Assembly (NCBI GenBank): GCA_944381295.1
Contig: CALWKP010000100.1
Location: 1 to 5,427, forward strand
DNA length: 5,427 bases
Direction: 5' to 3'
From: an uncultured Clostridia bacterium
GTDB taxonomy: Bacteria; Bacillota; Clostridia; Oscillospirales; Acutalibacteraceae
Shown here: in pieces, positions 4,749 to 5,427 of the stretch
How the letters are laid out: each line of letters opens with the position of its first letter
Position numbering within the stretch: position 1 is the first letter of the stretch
The notes under the pieces: model-generated
The model's input: the letters and a program-made list of their open reading frames with translations, nothing else
Told to the model about the DNA's origin: nothing
Database searches by the model: none
Made by a program: the position numbers and the translations under genes

Positions 4749-5427
4749 ATGGGAGAAAGAGGGAGCGGGAATCCAGAACAACAATGCCCGTTATACCGGA
4801 AATGTGGAGGCTGTCAGCTGCAAAACATGGATTATAAAAGGCAGCTTGCGTGGAAACAGGCGCGTGTCGAGAAGTTGTTGGGGGAATTTGGAAAGCCAGA
4901 ACAGATTTTAGGGATGGAACATCCATACCATTATCGGAATAAAGTACAGGCGGCATTTGGAAAAGACCGTGCCGGCAGGATTATTTCGGGGGTATATCAG
5001 GCGAGCACGCACAGGATTGTGCCGGTAGAGCGGTGCTTGACCGAAGATGAAACAGCGGATAAAATTATCGGGACGATTCGAGGACTATTGAAAAGCTTCC
5101 GGATAGAACCATATGATGAGCGGACCGGACGGGGATTGCTGCGGCATGTACTGGTGAAGCGAGGTTTTGCGAGCGGGCAGGTAATGGTGGCTCTGGTGAC
5201 GGCGTCGCCGGTGTTGCCAGCAAAACGACAGTTTGTAAAGGCGTTGCTGAAAGAGCATCCGGAGATTACAACTGTTGTGCAGAATGTGAATGGGAAATTT
5301 ACAAGCATGGTGCTTGGAGAGGCGGAGCATGTGCTGTATGGTCCGGGATATATAGAAGATATCCTGTGTGGTTGTGTGTTTCGGATTTCGGCAAAGTCAT
5401 TTTATCAAATCAATCCGACGCAAACGG
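4749..5427 (+). CDS. rlmD: 23S rRNA (uracil-C5)-methyltransferase, RlmD/RumA type, N-terminal part (partial)
   Basis: The reading frame is open to the window edge, giving 226 residues of a protein that is usually about 380-460. RlmD-type enzymes transfer methyl from S-adenosylmethionine to C5 of a 23S rRNA uridine (U1939 in E. coli). The iron-sulfur cysteine pattern is present: C13-x5-C19-x2-C22 (CPLYRKCGGCQLQ) with the fourth cysteine at C96. Further family marks are HYRNKVQAAFG (61-71), GLLRHVLVKRG (129-139), TTVVQNVN (174-181) and AKSFYQINPTQT (215-226), which begins the methyltransferase half. The SAM-binding motifs and catalytic cysteine lie beyond the edge. The start at 4749 is set by AAAAGGAGG (4733-4741), 7 nt upstream. 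The protein therefore lacks the N-terminal TRAM domain of E. coli RlmD and B. subtilis RlmCD, as some clostridial paralogues do. The exact target uridine is not proven, so an RlmC/RlmCD-like role is possible. Confidence 0.88.
   Translation, partial: MGERGSGNPEQQCPLYRKCGGCQLQNMDYKRQLAWKQARVEKLLGEFGKPEQILGMEHPYHYRNKVQAAFGKDRAGRIISGVYQASTHRIVPVERCLTEDETADKIIGTIRGLLKSFRIEPYDERTGRGLLRHVLVKRGFASGQVMVALVTASPVLPAKRQFVKALLKEHPEITTVVQNVNGKFTSMVLGEAEHVLYGPGYIEDILCGCVFRISAKSFYQINPTQT

Noticed and set aside
4654..4956. Minus-strand open frame over the divergent promoter region and the rlmD-like start
   Set aside because: It covers both promoters and is antisense to the conserved cysteine motif of the methyltransferase; it has no ribosome binding site.
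1..5427. tRNA, rRNA, CRISPR array, insertion sequence or riboswitch
   Set aside because: Reading both strands showed no regularly spaced repeats, transposase-like protein, tRNA cloverleaf or recognisable riboswitch core.

Overview
The window reads as a piece of a Firmicutes chromosome, most likely a gut-type clostridium (Oscillospiraceae/Lachnospiraceae-like). The grounds are strong AGGAGG-type ribosome binding sites, a BlaI-type repressor coupled to an M56 membrane protease, a sigma factor paired with a membrane protein that starts with a short acidic cytoplasmic motif, and a bacterial serpin. No genus can be named from the sequence alone.

Layout. (1) Positions 1-1653: the 3' end of a sigma-70-family factor (region 4 helix-turn-helix), overlapped by 23 nt by a gene for a membrane-anchored serpin with a short cytoplasmic N-terminus, one transmembrane helix and an extracytoplasmic inhibitory-type serpin domain. 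This unit probably ends at a long-armed terminator (1668-1774). (2) Positions 1792-4249: a self-contained regulatory cassette. It has an extended -10 promoter embedded in a near-perfect 17-bp inverted repeat, a BlaI/MecI-family repressor, and, overlapping it by ATGA, an M56 (BlaR1-type) metalloprotease whose extracellular C-terminus is not a penicillin-binding domain. A perfect 14-bp hairpin terminator closes it. (3) Positions 4297-4569, minus strand: the first 90 codons of a URO-D/methyltransferase-family gene, broken off by a stop but still carrying a promoter and ribosome binding site. (4) Positions 4749 to the end, plus strand: the first 226 codons of an RlmD-type 23S rRNA uracil methyltransferase with an N-terminal iron-sulfur cysteine set and no TRAM domain, expressed divergently from the broken gene.

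How the genes may work together. The most interesting unit is the sigma factor plus transmembrane serpin. The serpin sits where an anti-sigma factor normally sits, and it has the architecture of one (cytosolic tail, one TM helix, outside domain), with a suicide protease inhibitor as the outside domain. A plausible but unproven model is that protease attack on the reactive loop outside the cell is sensed and relayed to the sigma factor. The next cassette is a second proteolysis-based signalling pair: the M56 protease senses something through an unfamiliar exterior domain and cleaves the repressor. The two units have separate promoters and terminators, so any functional link between them is only positional.
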